DNA from: Diogma glabrata
Taxonomy: Eukaryota > Arthropoda > Insecta > Diptera > Cylindrotomidae
Direction of reading: 5' to 3'
Length of the DNA stretch: 64,000 nucleotides
Assembly (NCBI GenBank): GCA_963693315.1
Contig: OY856188.1
Location: 195,876,379-195,940,378 of the forward strand
The notes beneath the pieces were generated by a model. That model ran no database searches, was not told the origin of the DNA, and saw nothing but the letters and a program-made list of their open reading frames with translations. Position 1 is the stretch's first letter; each line of letters starts with the position of its first letter. Positions 41,996 to 55,330 of this stretch are shown piece by piece. The translations under genes were made by a program, and so were the position numbers.

Positions 41996-42129
41996 AAATT
42001 GAGTTTTATTTCTCTAAATACGTATTTCGAAAGCTCATCGACAGTAGTATCTAAAAACGTTTTTAAATACTACTGTCGATGAAACGATAGCTTTCGAAAT
42101 ACGTATTTAATGAAATAAAACTCAATTTA
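41996..42129. repeat. 134-bp near-perfect hairpin
   Basis: AAATTGAGTTTTATTTC and AAATACGTATTTCGAAAGCT are mirrored at the right side (AGCTTTCGAAATACGTATTT, GAAATAAAACTCAATTT), as is TCGACAGTAGTA. The CTGTCGATGAAACGATAG segment is itself a small stem. It could be two element ends joined head to head. Confidence 0.75.
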
Positions 42130-42620
42130 AAAAGACTAAAGCGTGTATTATTTTATTTATTTAAAATTAAAATGTAGAGTAGAAATACAGTAAGTATTTA
42201 CATTTTTACTCTCTATTTATTATTGTACGATCCGTGATACGAATCAGAATCAGAAAAGCTAGAATGTTTTATAAATTTTTATCTAAAAATAACACGGTTT
42301 CCACTAATTATATTTCTGTGTTTTGAGGGGATGGAAATGGGAAAGGGTGAAAAAATATTTGTTTTGACTTAAACTGGCTGTCATTTGAAAGACTTACACT
42401 TGCTTTAAGAAACATAGCCATTTTTACATAATTATGAAGTGCACAGTTTCTGAGTTATTGTCGTTTATTATATTTGAGTTGATAATTTATGAATTATAAT
42501 TTTATTTGAACAGTGCGTGTTTCAATATAGTGTGTGTTTCAATATAAACCATTTACCGGCTGGTATAATTTAATATTTCTTTTTTTGTTTAATTTTGTTT
42601 TTTTGGCGTTCATGTTCCAT
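42130..42620. other. unclassified AT-rich stretch
   Basis: I see no gene or repeat structure here. Confidence 0.4.
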
Positions 42621-42639
42621 GTAGGGGCGTTACCAAGCT

Positions 42640-44560
42640 AATCAGCTTTGTATATCCACCACGGTAATTTGCCATGTAGCGACATAATTACCATGGCAGC
42701 CGATTTTTTTAAGTTCGTTTATTACATCCATCTCCCATTGCAGTCGCGGTCTACCTCGAGGTTGCCCACTCCCTGTGGTACTAACGTACATTTTTTTAAT
42801 CATTCCGGTCAGACTGTGGACCATTCCAATCAGACTGTGAATCGGCTCGTAGAACATGGGCAAACCAAGCAATCCTACTGGACCGGATACAACCTATTAT
42901 ATCATGATCGACAAGAAGGACGCTGATCTCAAAGTTATATCGGGTTCTGTACTCTCCATCGCCTGTCTTAAGTGAACCAAAAATGTGGCTTACGATCTTA
43001 CGCTCAAATACAGATAAATGTGATTTTTTGTAAGGATTCAGGTTTGTGACCCTTACATCACAACCGGTCTAATCAATGTATTGTATAACTTGAGTTTGGT
43101 GTTAGTTGATACACACGGTGATCCAAGGAGAGGTTTAATTGAGTAGAAAGTTCGACTATCTGCAATGATTTGAGCTTTTATATCTGTAAGTATGCTGTTG
43201 TTTGCGTAAAGCATTGATCCTAAATATTTAAAATATTCAACTCCTTCATTTCGATCATCGCCGCGCACATCAAATCCTTCTTCTCATCCCTCCTTGGAAC
43301 ATTCATATATTTGGTTTTATCGTAGTTATTTTGCAGGTCGATTTTTCTAGCACCATTCTTAAGTGACTTGAAAGTTTTACTCATAAAATTTTCACTTTGG
43401 CCGAGTATGCCATCAGTCATATAATAAGCTTTGCTCGTCGTCCGACTTGTTCCCGGACACTTAAGAAAATTCTCAAAATAAGAAGCCCAAGTATCTAAAA
43501 TATTTTTAAGGTCTACTTTTAGCTTCCCATCTTCGTTTTGAATAGCAGTCATGAGGTCCCTTCTTTAAGGTTTTAACCTGTTGAAAGAAGTAACATGTTT
43601 GATGTTCCTTATTAAAGCTTTCAATCGCCTCACACTTCTTCTTCCAGCATTCTCTCTACGTTCATCTACATAGCTTTGTAACGGCTTGTCTTGCCCGTTT
43701 ATAGTTCCCCTTCATGGACCTGAATTCTCCAATGTTTGGCAATATGGTTTTGATATCTCTCTTCTGTTTCAGCATTTTTTAGTGATTAGATGTTAAAACG
43801 ATTCTGTTCTTTGAATTTTTGAATGCCTGGATCTGAAAAGTGGAACCTTATCTTAGCACATACAAGGAAGTGGGGGTCACTTCCAATCTATGCAACTCTA
43901 AATGATCGCGCAACCAGATCCCCCCAAAAGAAACGTGCTGTTACTAGCACGTGGTCAATTTGATTTCGAGTTTTTCCATTCGGTAAGACCCAAGTCTGTT
44001 TATGAATCGATCGATGTGAAAAGAAACCACCGGCAATTCTCAATTTACTTGATAATGCAAACTCAGTCATTATCTCATCATTATCATTCGATTCAAATAT
44101 CTCTTTCAACCTTCCCATTAAAGTTATTAAGAACCATAATGAAGTCGCGTGTTGGTATTTGTGTCATAACCTCTTCCATTGGTATATGTAGAAAGCATTC
44201 TCCTCGTAGACGGTCTAAACTGTAGTAGGTGCATGCACGGCAATAAAAGAAATATTGTTGTGTGTACCGTGTACCCGTAGGTAGCAGATCCTCTCATTGA
44301 CCAGAATGAATTTCATTACGGCTCCTTGTGTGCGTGCACCAACAAAAAACCCAGTACCAAATTCTCTTCGAGAAGGATAACCACTACAGTATAAAGAGTG
44401 AGAATCTAAATCTTGTTTTCCGATTATTGGCTGTCTAATTTCTAGCACAGCAATGATATCCATCCCATACCTCTCAGCCTATGTTTCTAGACATATTAGA
44501 GAGCATCAAGTGCGCTCATGTGGCGCTCGGTAGTCTGTCTTTTTTCACGTCCATGTGAAA
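42640..44560 (-). pseudogene. RTE-clade non-LTR retrotransposon, decayed
   Basis: In coding order on the minus strand: the apurinic-type endonuclease (44215-44463: MDIIAVLEIRQP, YCSGYPSRREFGTGFFVG, then ERICYLRVHG and ISFIAVHAPT). Next is its C-terminal part (43888-44118: IHKQTWVLPNGKTRNQIDHV). Then a degraded RT whose catalytic ADD is altered (YMTDGILGQS, 43220-43552), followed by YDKTKYM. Then VEYFKYLGSMLY and TKLKLYNTLIRPVV (43053-43268), and a C-terminal RGRPRLQWEMDV (42642-42872). Domain order and motifs are those of RTE. Frameshifts between blocks and the altered catalytic site show it is dead. Confidence 0.85.
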
Positions 44561-45150
44561 TTCTGTTTTTTGTCCAGGTTTGTTAGTCTTTTTCTGGTTT
44601 CTAAATTTAACAAAGATTTTTTCGGGGTTAGGGTGTTAACCTCAGACCCAACCCAAATTTTGTGAATGGGTTCGTTTTAATGTTAAGGTCATCAGAATAG
44701 CCTTTTTACATGTTTATGTAGCGTGCCACTTGATCCAAGACAGACGCCCGTTCCCAGCCGCCCCTAACATGGAGAAGAGACGCTTGGGTCGCATTCGTTT
44801 TAAAGCGCCAATTTGCTGTTATGTATCGTCATTGACTAAGCAGTTTTTTCTCTGATTGTCTCCGATACACCAACCTGATGCTATCAGCAGCACGGCAAAG
44901 ACATCGGATTTTACTACTCTTCTTTATCTTTAGTTACCATAAACCGCTATGAATTAGATTTAATATGTAACATTTTTCAATGGGAAATTGTTACATTTTT
45001 CGTATCTGATCGATCAATTTTCCATTGACAATGCTATTTGTTAGAGAAATTTTACATCCATGCCGTGCTACTTGTGTAGCGTTGATAGAATTAGGTTAGT
45101 TTAGTTGAGACGAGAGAAGTAAAAACTGCGTAAACACAAAGTAAGAATGA
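44561..45150. other. region between the two RTE fragments
   Basis: GC-richer than its surroundings; probably RTE 5' sequence of one or both fragments. No clear domain was read. Confidence 0.35.
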
Positions 45151-46060
45151 TTCTACACCTTGGCGAGTCATTGCCGCCGTAAAACCAATGCAACTCAAGC
45201 GTCTGTTCTCACAAGCTACAATCGGAAAACGTCACCAAAATCGCAACAAATGGTTTGACGACTATTGTCGCTAAAGCGTTGGAACATAGGCGACAAAAAT
45301 GGTTAACAAGGAACACCCGAAGCTTCCAAGCTGATTATTTTCTACGGAAAAGAAACACGAACATATAAAGGTTGTATCGAAAACATCAACCAACATGCTG
45401 CTAATGGGAATTCGAAAGAGTGTTTTGCCAATGCGTGAAATCTGACAAAAATTACCACCCAAGATCCACAGTCGTAAACTACGAACTTACAACAAATGAA
45501 CGTGATGTGCTGGCAGTATAGCGCTCCCACTTTCAAAGCCTACTGAACAGGAAATTGATCTTGTTTGAGCAATTGTGCCGTCAAGTTGTGGTTTTCATCC
45601 CAACCGTTCAACCGCAGATCAATGTTTTGATTTGAGGATGATTCTAGAAAAATGTTGGGAGCACAACATCAGCATCCAACAGCTCTACGTTGATTTCAAG
45701 TAAGCATATGAGAGTATCATCCGCGACAACAACAGTTTCTGGTCCTTTCGATATAACACGATCGAACAGGTGGTCGACAAGGTGATGCTCTTGCGCCCGT
45801 ACTATTTAATTTGCCGCTTGAGAACGCGATAAGGAAAAGCCGAATCGAGACACAAAACTGCATTTTTAACAAATCTAGTTTAATTGTTGGTTATGCAGAT
45901 GATATTGCGCTTCTCGGACGTAGAACAATTGATATTAAGAATAGACTCACAGCTTGAAAACTAAACTTCTAACAACATCTAAGAACATAACTTCCGGGAA
46001 TCTGGATATTGGCGACTATAAAGTGGAATGGGATGGAAGCTGATTGCACAGGTGGCAAAA
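45151..46060 (+). pseudogene. second RTE-clade fragment, opposite strand, decayed
   Basis: The plus strand shows the endonuclease-RT linker (RNKWFDDYC, ~45235-45265), then RT motifs CGFHPNRSTADQ with LRMILEKCWEHNI and QQLYVDFK (45600-45690). GDALAPVLFNLPLE and the catalytic VGYADDIALLGR follow (45780-45930). Stops and small deletions interrupt the frame. It faces the other RTE fragment head to head and is a separate insertion. Confidence 0.75.
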
Positions 46061-46559
46061 TCATTTAAAGTTTAAGAGGAAATATACATTTTGTATGTCC
46101 TTATGATTTGGCAATAGAAAGACTATATGCATACAACACAACTTTGTCAATTATTTTTGATACTATGTTCTTTTACGTTCACGGAACCCTCGGCGAGCGA
46201 ATTTTATTCGCACTTGACCAACTTTTTTGAATTTTGTTTACGTTTTGGGCCTGAATACTAAAATTGGATCAGCAGCCAAATTATGTAATTGTGAAGCGGT
46301 GAAGTTGTAAGAACTCACAATAATTCTGCATATCCAAATTTTCGGTGTGCCACTTTCGATAAAATTATGGAATTTGTACTTTTATTTAACAAATTTTCTA
46401 AAGTTATAACTAATTTATGGCAACAGCTAGCCATCAATTGAAAAATATATTTAAGCGTACTATATTTTCAGAGCTGATGGTGGTGTGAGTCAATGCAACA
46501 GCGTGTCCAATATTTTTTGTACTGATTTCTTGAGAGTGGAACCAATCCTCCATTTTTCC

Positions 46560-46560
<1 letters not shown>
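46061..46560. other. repeat fragments and AT-rich DNA
   Basis: 46180-46227 repeats the CACGGAACCCTCGGCGAGCG block of 18010-18056. 46270-46304 matches one arm of the foldback at 5735-5846. No gene is seen. Confidence 0.55.
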
Positions 46561-47402
<842 letters not shown>

Positions 47403-47403
<1 letters not shown>

Positions 47404-48440
47404 CACTAAAAAAGAAGATTAAACTAAAAAACAAACTAAGCATTTTAGTTAAGAAACATCTTAATAATGTGAATTTTAAGCGAAGGTTGAATAATTTAAA
47501 AAATATAAAAAAGGAATGCGAGCATTGCAAAACTATATATTACAAACATAAATTTCAAGCAAGAAAAGGGGATGGTAAATCTCAATGGGAACTAGTCAGT
47601 GAAATAATCGGGGCTAAAACAAAATCGCATAAAAGTAATAAAATTTTTTCATATAGTTCTTCTCAAGTGTTAGATTCTCCGCAAGACATAGCTAACGAAT
47701 TCAGTACATATTTTCATTCAATTGCAAATGACTTGAGAAAAAAAATTATACCTAATCTAAGCCCTCCTCCTACTCACGTTATAAAAGATCAGCAAACAGA
47801 GCAAAGTCTTTTCTTTTTCCCGGTTACTAACGATGAAATATGTTACGCTGTGCGCTCGATGAAAAATAAACTTTCATGTGGGTATGTATGACGTGCTTAA
47901 TATAGTTATGGTAAAAAATATTAGAAATAGCATTTCAGAAATTCTTGTGTTTCCATTTAATAAAAGTCTTGCTGATGGTATTTTTCCCGAATGTCTGAAG
48001 ATTGCCATTATTCTTGCTCTTCATAAAAAGGATGATCCAAAATGTGTAAACAATTATCGACCAATTAGTTTGCTTTCCGTATTTGAAAAATATTGGAAAA
48101 ATGCGTTAAAACTCGTTTACTTGCTTTTCTTGAGAAAATAAATTTTGTTTCAAGCTCATAGTACGGGTTTAGAAAGCATAAAAATACTGAAGATGCTTTG
48201 TTACAATTTCTCAATCCAATTTTCGAAGGTTTAAATAACGGTAGATGTGTTGCAGGGTTATTTATAGATATTATGAAGGCATTTGATATGGTTGATATAG
48301 AGTTATTGCTAGAAAAAAGGATAGTATTGGCATTCGTGGTGTATGCAACCATTGGTTTCGCAATTTCTTATATGAACGTGCAATGATTATTCAATGGGAT
48401 AAGACCTACAGTGACAAGAAATATTTAATAAGAAATTTAA
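47403..48440 (+). pseudogene. non-LTR retrotransposon RT fragment (Jockey/CR1 superfamily)
   Basis: Starts directly at the TA tract. The first frame (47469-47885) covers the region before the RT, with KSQWELVSEIIGAK, DIANEFSTYFHSIA and TNDEICYAVRSMKNKLSCG. After one frameshift, FPECLKIAIILALHKKDDP and NNYRPISLLSVF (47878-48120) are RT motifs 1-2. After another, LFIDIMKAFDMVDIELLLEK (48198-48310) contains the first catalytic aspartate region. GIRG, WFRNFLYERA-type text follows in shifted frames to about 48380. The YxDD motif and 3' part are absent. It is related to, but not the same piece as, the LINE end at 12 kb. Confidence 0.8.
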
Positions 48441-48800
48441 TATACAAAAGCGCCTCAACGCCGGAAAATAGTTTATCAATTTATGAACAAATCTTTTCAC
48501 TAGATTTTCTAATTTTTATCCCAATCGAATCAAAAAAAAAGTCTGTAGTTTTTCTAATTGATTTACTTTTTCCGAGAAAAACAAATTATTATAAAAATAG
48601 TAAAACTCAAACCGAAGTGTGAAAACAACGCAAATTATATTTTTGTTACGAAAGTTGTGAGAACTTGAAATCGTTGGACGAAAATTTAGGTAAAAGATAG
48701 GTAAAAGTTTCAATATGATTAGATTTTTAAAAAGAAATTGTTTGGGAAGCATAAGTATACTACAAATGTAAATTAGATTGTTTTCTTGGTTTGGGTGGTC
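48441..48800. other. unclassified AT-rich stretch
   Basis: Frames across this stretch show no further LINE motifs. Confidence 0.4.
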
Positions 48801-50539
48801 TACCCAACTAGCAAACTTACTTCTCAATTTTGAGTTATACCAGCTTCAAAAAAGCTTCGCTAAAGCTTTTAAGTGGAAGCTAGTTATATTTTACTTCTAT
48901 AAAGTTTCGATACAACTTCCACAGGGAAGTTCTCCCCACCACTGGAATGGAAGCTTCTAAAATACTTCTATATTTAATATTAGAAGCTTTACCTACACAA
49001 CACTAAATAAAGCTTCCGAAAAAAGGTTATAGAAGTTATAGCTGTCATTAAGATTGAAGTTGTTTCGGTTGCAACTGTTTAAAGATCTTATTGAAGCAGA
49101 GCTGTCATAGTTTAAAAATTGCTTCAATGAAATAAAATATGTCTAACTGATGGAAGCTTTTGCTTCTATTATTTCAACTAGAGGAGCTTATACGAAATTG
49201 AAATCGTTTCGTTTTTGTCAAAAAAGTATTGTGCATATGGTGGTTATTGTTTTTTAATCTATTATTTAGACATATTTTGCGCAATATAAATATTCTTTAT
49301 TTAGAGTCTTGAAATAGGCAAAAAAATCAATCAAAATCACAATCAACTAGAGAATCAGAATTAAAAATCAATTAGAGTGGAAAAGAGAAAATTTAAAGAT
49401 TATTTGGCTGTTTTATAAATAATGGTATATTAATTTTCTTTATTTTTCTGAGAGCCAAACTCGTCAGGAAGAACTGAGGCGATACAGAGTTTCATAATTG
49501 AGTCACTCTATTAAAATTATTTATAGCAAATGGGTGGTGTGATATATCGTTACTTCATTTGTTATTGTTTTATATTTATATAGCATTTATTAAAATTAAC
49601 TGCGTTCATCAGCACATTAGTACACATGTTATTGTGACACCTATGAAAAATTCAATTACAAAACTTTTTATTTTAAAAAAAAATGTTGTTTAAATAAAAG
49701 TGTAAGTACGCTAAAAGATAATGACTAAAAATATATAACCCTTTAATGTTGCTATACCTAAAATATTTGAACTATTAAAACAAATAGAAAAAAGATTTGT
49801 CAATATTCTTTTACGTCTATTAAAAAGAAACAAAATCTTTTAAGAACGTAAATCTCAGTCTATGATTTCATCGTTAAAAAACCCATTGAAGTTACATGCC
49901 ACATACCGTTTTCCATAAAAAGTAAGCCCCTGAATTATACTATATTTTCTACATCTAAATTAAAAAACTGAATTCTATGGAAGTTTTATGGAAGTCTTAT
50001 AGAAGCTGTTGTTGAATTGTTATTGTAACTACTACCAAAGATATTTATTGATTCTTAACATTTAAATTAACCGATTGGATAGCGTGCGGGACAAACGATC
50101 GAAGGACCAGAGTTCGAAACTTGATGCGACCGTAAACAAAAACTTAAATTAAAACACAATATAATAAGATAAGCAGTAACAATAATTACGTTAAAAAGTG
50201 TAGATATATAAAAAACATTGTAATGTTTTTGTCACATTTTTTAATAGCTTCTATAAGACTTCTAAAGATTGCTTAAAACGAGCTATTAGAAGCACTTTAC
50301 CGAAGCTATAACTTGTAAAACCATAAATTCTATTCAGCTTGCAAAACTGCTTACAAAAGACCATACTGAAGTTATTTCCAAAGTCTTTTACAAGTCATAG
50401 CTTCGTTAAAGGCGGGGAAATTTCTCCAAATGACCTTTATCGAAACCGCTTAGAAGTTTTAAAGAAACTATGAAGGTGGGGAACTAGCTTCGGTAAGACT
50501 GTTTAGTGTTTTAAAAGAAGTTAAAATGCTAGCTGGGTA
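48801..50539. mobile_element. noncoding element with TACCCA-CTAGCA ends, 1.74 kb
   Basis: The left end TACCCAACTAGCAAACTTAC and right end GTTAAAATGCTAGCTGGGTA are imperfect inverted repeats. The outer ~300 bp on each side are rich in GAAGCTT, AGAAGTT and related palindromic motifs, with imperfect inverse similarity to each other. No target duplication is evident and there is no protein. Probably a non-autonomous DNA element. Confidence 0.55.
50071..50131 (+). other. tRNA-like segment
   Basis: GGATAGCGTGCGGGAC resembles a D-arm/A box and AGTTCGAAAC a T-arm/B box at suitable spacing, but no acceptor stem or clear anticodon arm forms. It could be a decayed tRNA or SINE head. Confidence 0.25.
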
Positions 50540-51412
50540 ATTAAACATTTCTGACAATCTGACATTTCTGACATCTTCAAACAATTGTTTTTTTCAATCC
50601 ATGTAAAACAATGTCACTCACATAAAAGACGTATTTAATGTTGATTAAAACAAACAAAGCATTAAATCGGATCCTACATGATACCGTTGTAAATCCATTG
50701 AGTAAAATTATTTCACAGCGTTATTCAAACAAAATCAATGAATTTTCCCAATCAAACGAAAATCAAAACCAATCATAGAAATTATATTATTTTGTTTTCA
50801 TGTAAACTCAAATAACATTTAGCTAGTTTTCTTTACTATCGAAAGATAGATTAAATTATACTTTCATATAATTTTTTCAAAAGATATTCCGTTTTGATTA
50901 TTTTATTAAAATGATAATAGTTTTTTTTTCTCGTAATTTTCCCAACTCAGTTTTTCCTACGATTTTCTTGTTTTTTTATATAGATATGCAGATTGGAAAT
51001 GTATCTAAATGGAAATTTTTATAATGTCAAGGTAGTAACGTTACATATATAAATGCAAATTATGTTAAAAGCAAATTTAAAATTTCGAACAAGGATAAAT
51101 GAAAATTATTTAGGTTGGGCGAAAGTTTTGATGTTGGAGTGGAAAGCGACAAATTATTTTAATTATTTTTTCTGTTGCGGTATGTTCTAAATTCTTCGGC
51201 CGTATTTATGCTCGATTGTATTTTATGTGGTTCTGGAGTAGTCTTTTCAAAACGTTTGGTTGAGTACCAAAAGAAATTTTAATCATACTGTATTGGTCTA
51301 TAGTCTTTGTAGTATGAGGATAGCATAGTATAATGGTGTATATGCCTTTGTTGATATTTAAATTCAAGCAGACGATAGCTCAATGGATATAAAAAACGTT
51401 CAATTTAATAAT
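50540..51412. other. unclassified AT-rich stretch
   Basis: I see no gene or repeat structure here. Confidence 0.4.
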
Positions 51413-52432
51413 AAAAATATGAAGGGGCTGAAATCTCACAGCTCTCAGCAACCAAGACGTCAGTTTTGGTTAAGGATTTTGATATAAGTTTTGGCATAAA
51501 ACTTTTATGAGGACATTGTTTTTAGTTTCCGGCAGCGATGTATATCAAACATAAAACTCTTTGTAAAAGAACAAATATTTTACCTCTGTTTAGAAATTTA
51601 TAACAAAACTAACACGAAACATCAATTCGTCGCCAAAAAATTATAATGCACCATATATTGACATAATTTAGTGAAAGGATGATACACTTAGCCAACTACT
51701 CAAAAGCCTCTCCATTTAGCGTTTCGAGAAAATGCTGTAAAAATTAAATAAAATCAAACTTTTTTCAAAATCCTAAAATTTTTGCAAAAATTATAACAAA
51801 ATCAAAAATTGAAACTTTTTTCAAAATTCAAAAAATATTTCAAAAATTAGAATAAAATCAAATATTTAACCTTTTTCTTAATTCTAATAATATTTCAAAA
51901 ATTCTTAAAAATTCAAAAATTCAAACTTTTCCCAAAATTCTAAATATATTGCAAAAATTAGAACAAAATCAAATATTGAAACTTTTTCATAATTCCAAAA
52001 ATTACAATAAAAACAAAAACTTTCAATTTCTCAAAATTCTAAAAATATTCCAAAAACTCTTACAAAATCAAAATTGAAACTTTTTTCAAACTTCTAAATA
52101 TATATATAAAAAATTCACATATTCAAAAATTCTATTTTTTTCCAAAATTCTAAAAAAATTGCAAAAATTATAACAAAATCAAATTTACAATCTTTATTCA
52201 AAATTAAAAAATATTTCAAAAACTTTAACAAATCCAAAAATTTCCATGTCCAATTTCATGTTCAATTATATTTACGCCATACAATTAAACTAAATTTTTA
52301 TTCCTAAAAATTGGCTAAAAATATAAATAAATGAAATCATTTTTTTGACACACTTGACAATAGTTTTTTGACAAACTTCTAATGCAATAATCTAACATCA
52401 AGATTTCTCCATATTCCATGTTATTACTCATT

Positions 52433-54989
52433 ACTTCGGTCTGAAAGACCTAAGTATTACATTCAAGAGCCAAAAGTGAAATTCTTACCCCCACTTTTTG
52501 CCATTTCTCGACGTTTTAGGACCTACTGATTCTAAAAAAGCAAAAAAAAAATGAATGTCTGTCTGCCGGCCGGCCGTCATTGCCTACGAAATCTATAAAA
52601 CCACTGGAGGGACTACAAAATTTTTTCTAAATATAGGCATACTCAAGGGACAAATCCGAAAGGACGCTGTGTTCGATAACTGTACCGGAAGTTTATCAAA
52701 AAAATCATTATGTGTGTCAAAAATAGCAAATTTTCATATTTTTGGCTTAAAAAATGTTCATTTTAAGCAGTGTTGCAAAACGAAAAAAAAAATCGTAACG
52801 TTATGCGTTTCATTTTTATAACATTACTTTAATTTTTTCGGTACGTTATTTCGTTATGAAACACAAAAATATTATATTTTATTATGTTATAACGTTATAT
52901 TTACGTTATTTTACAGATGAATGAAAAGTTTAAAGCTAACCTACTTAACTGCTCAAAAATCGAAAATCTCTAATGGATAGTTATTTCTTGCATATATGTA
53001 TAATTACAAAAATATTAAATTTATATATTCATAGTAAAATAAAACTAAATAATTAAATACATTAAAAAAATTTGACTCATTTCAAATTAAAAATAATAAG
53101 TTTTTAACAAAACCATAGGCATTTTTATCAAGAGTTTTCTGCAAATCTGATAGTTTGTTAATGACTATAAGCGTAACTTTTAATAGATCTTCAGAATTAT
53201 TTCTTATATCGGCCAGCATAATAATATTCTTTCTTAAATTTATTAAAAACACCTGTGATGCAGAAACAGCTAGTACAGACTTGATATTACTTGAAATATA
53301 CTTAAAATCTTACAATATATTCATTATGTATTTTGTTACAAATATCAAACAATTTCATAACTACTAAAAATATTGAAAAAGAGCAGATAAGTTGGATTTT
53401 ATACAACCGATTTTAGCGCTTTATTATCATATGATTATACAAAAAGTATACCAAAAAAACGAATAAATTATTAACGTTATCGTTACGTTTTACGTTATTG
53501 TAACACAGTTTAATTTTTAAAACGTTATAACTGTAATTATTACAAATAACGCTATTTCATTTCGTTATTTCGTTTTAGCGTTACGTTACGAGTAACGTTT
53601 TGCAACACTGATTTTAAGTGATTACGAGTAGGAACATTAAATTTGGAGAAATCTTGATGGGAAGGATTGGTATGTGAGATCAAAAACTAGATTATTGCAT
53701 TATAAGTTTGTCAAAAAAATGTTGTCAAGTGTGTCAAAAGAAAGATCTTTATTTATTTTTTTACCCAATTTTTTGGAAAAAATAAAATTAATTATTTATA
53801 GGACATGAAATTTTATTATTATTATTGTGAATTATGGCATTATAATTTTGTCAAAAAAATGTTGTCAAGTGTGTCAAAAGAAAGTTTTTTATTAATTTTT
53901 TACGGAAATTTTGGGGAAAAAAATAAAATTAATTATTTATATGACATGAAATTTTATTATTATCATTGAAAATTATGGCACTATAATTTTGTCAAAAAAT
54001 GTTGTCAAGTGTGTCAAAAGAAAGATTTTTATATAGTTTTTACCCAAGTTTTTGGAAAAACATAAAACTAATTATTTGTATGACATGAAAATTTATTATT
54101 ATTATAGAGATTTATGGCATTATAAGTTTGTCAAAAAAATAATGTCAAGTGTGTCAAAAAATGATTTCATTTATTTTTTTACCCAATTTTTGGGAAAAAA
54201 ATGTAGCTGTTTTTATGACGTATATGTAATTGAAAATGAATTTGGACATGGAAATTTTTGAGTTTGTTATAGTTTTTGAAATATTTTTGGACTTTTGAAA
54301 AAAGTTTGTATTTTGATTTTGTAATAATTTTTACAATATTCTTAGAATTTTGGAAAAAGTTTTTATTTCTGATTTTGTAAGAATTTTTGGAATATTTTTA
54401 GAATTATGAAAAAATTTTAATTTTTTATTTTATTATAATTTTTTTAATTTTGGAAAAAGTTACAATTTTTGATTTTGTAATAATTTATGCACTATTTTTA
54501 GAGTTTTTGTAAAAAGTTTTAACCTTTGAATTTTAACAATTTTAATATTTCAAAAATTATTAATTATTATTAATTTAGAATTATGCTTGAAAACAGTTTG
54601 AATTTTTGATTTTATTTAATTTTTTAATAATTTTGGAATTTTGAAAGAAATATGAATTTGTGATTTTGAAATATTTTCTCGAAACGCTAAATGGAGAAGT
54701 TTTTGAGTAGTTTGCTGATTGTATTATCTTTTTGCTAAACTATGTTAACTTATGATCTGTTATAATTTTGTAATGATGTTTCGTGTTATTTTTGTAATAC
54801 ATATTTAAACAGAGATAAAAAATACATGTACTTTAACAAAAAGCTATGTTTGATATACATTGCTGCCCAAAACAGACAGGAAACCATGTTCTCATAAAAG
54901 TTTTTTGACAAAAACTAGATCAAAAGCCTTAACCCAGACCGAAGTCTTGATATCTCAGAGCTGTGAGATTTCAGCCCCTCCATATTTTT
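52433..54989 (+). mobile_element. Helentron/DINE-1-like element, nested forward copy
   Basis: Begins ACTTCGGTCTGAAAGACC and ends CCCCTCCATATTTTT, with CAGACCGAAGT and the ATCTCA/TGAGAT hairpin near the end. It has four ~140-bp internal units (about 53698, 53839, 53980, 54118), so unit number varies between copies. It is itself interrupted by a hAT MITE. The host copy on either side rejoins with essentially no duplicated bases, as expected for Helitron/Helentron insertion. Confidence 0.75.
52768..53610. mobile_element. hAT-type MITE, 843 bp
   Basis: CAGTGTTGCAAAACG at the left is mirrored by CGTTTTGCAACACTG at the right. The 8-bp duplication ATTTTAAG occurs at 52760-52767 and 53611-53618. The ends are rich in TAACGTTA/GTTACGTT motifs. 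The interior has short frames but no transposase. Confidence 0.9.
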
Positions 54990-55330
54990 CTATTAAAATT
55001 AGCATTTTTTAAGCCAATAATCTGAAATTTTGCGACTTAATGATTTTTTGACACACTTCCGGTTCCGGTACAGTTATCAAACACATCGTTCTTTCGGACC
55101 TGCCCATTGGGTATACCTATTTTTAGAATAAAAAATTTTTGAAGTTCTCCCAGCGGTTTTCTAGATATCGTAGGTAATGACGGCCGGCAGGCCGGCAGAC
55201 AGACATACGTTTTTTTTTGCTTTTTAGAATCAGTAGTTTCTAAAACGTCGAGAAATGCCAAAATAAGTGGTGGTAAGTATTTCACTTTTGACTCATGAAT
55301 TCAATACTTTGTTTTTTTCAAAACCGAATT

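Larger units (their letters stand above)
51413..55330 (-). mobile_element. Helentron/DINE-1-like element, reversed copy split by another copy
   Basis: 51413-52432 is the reverse complement of the family's 3' part: AAAAATATGAAGGGGCTGAA at its edge, then many diverged AT-rich units. 54990-55330 is the reversed 5' part and ends TTTCAAAACCGAATT. The two parts join at the position expected from the intact copy at 7009-8530. The piece between them, 52433-54989, is a forward copy. Noncoding. Confidence 0.7.
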
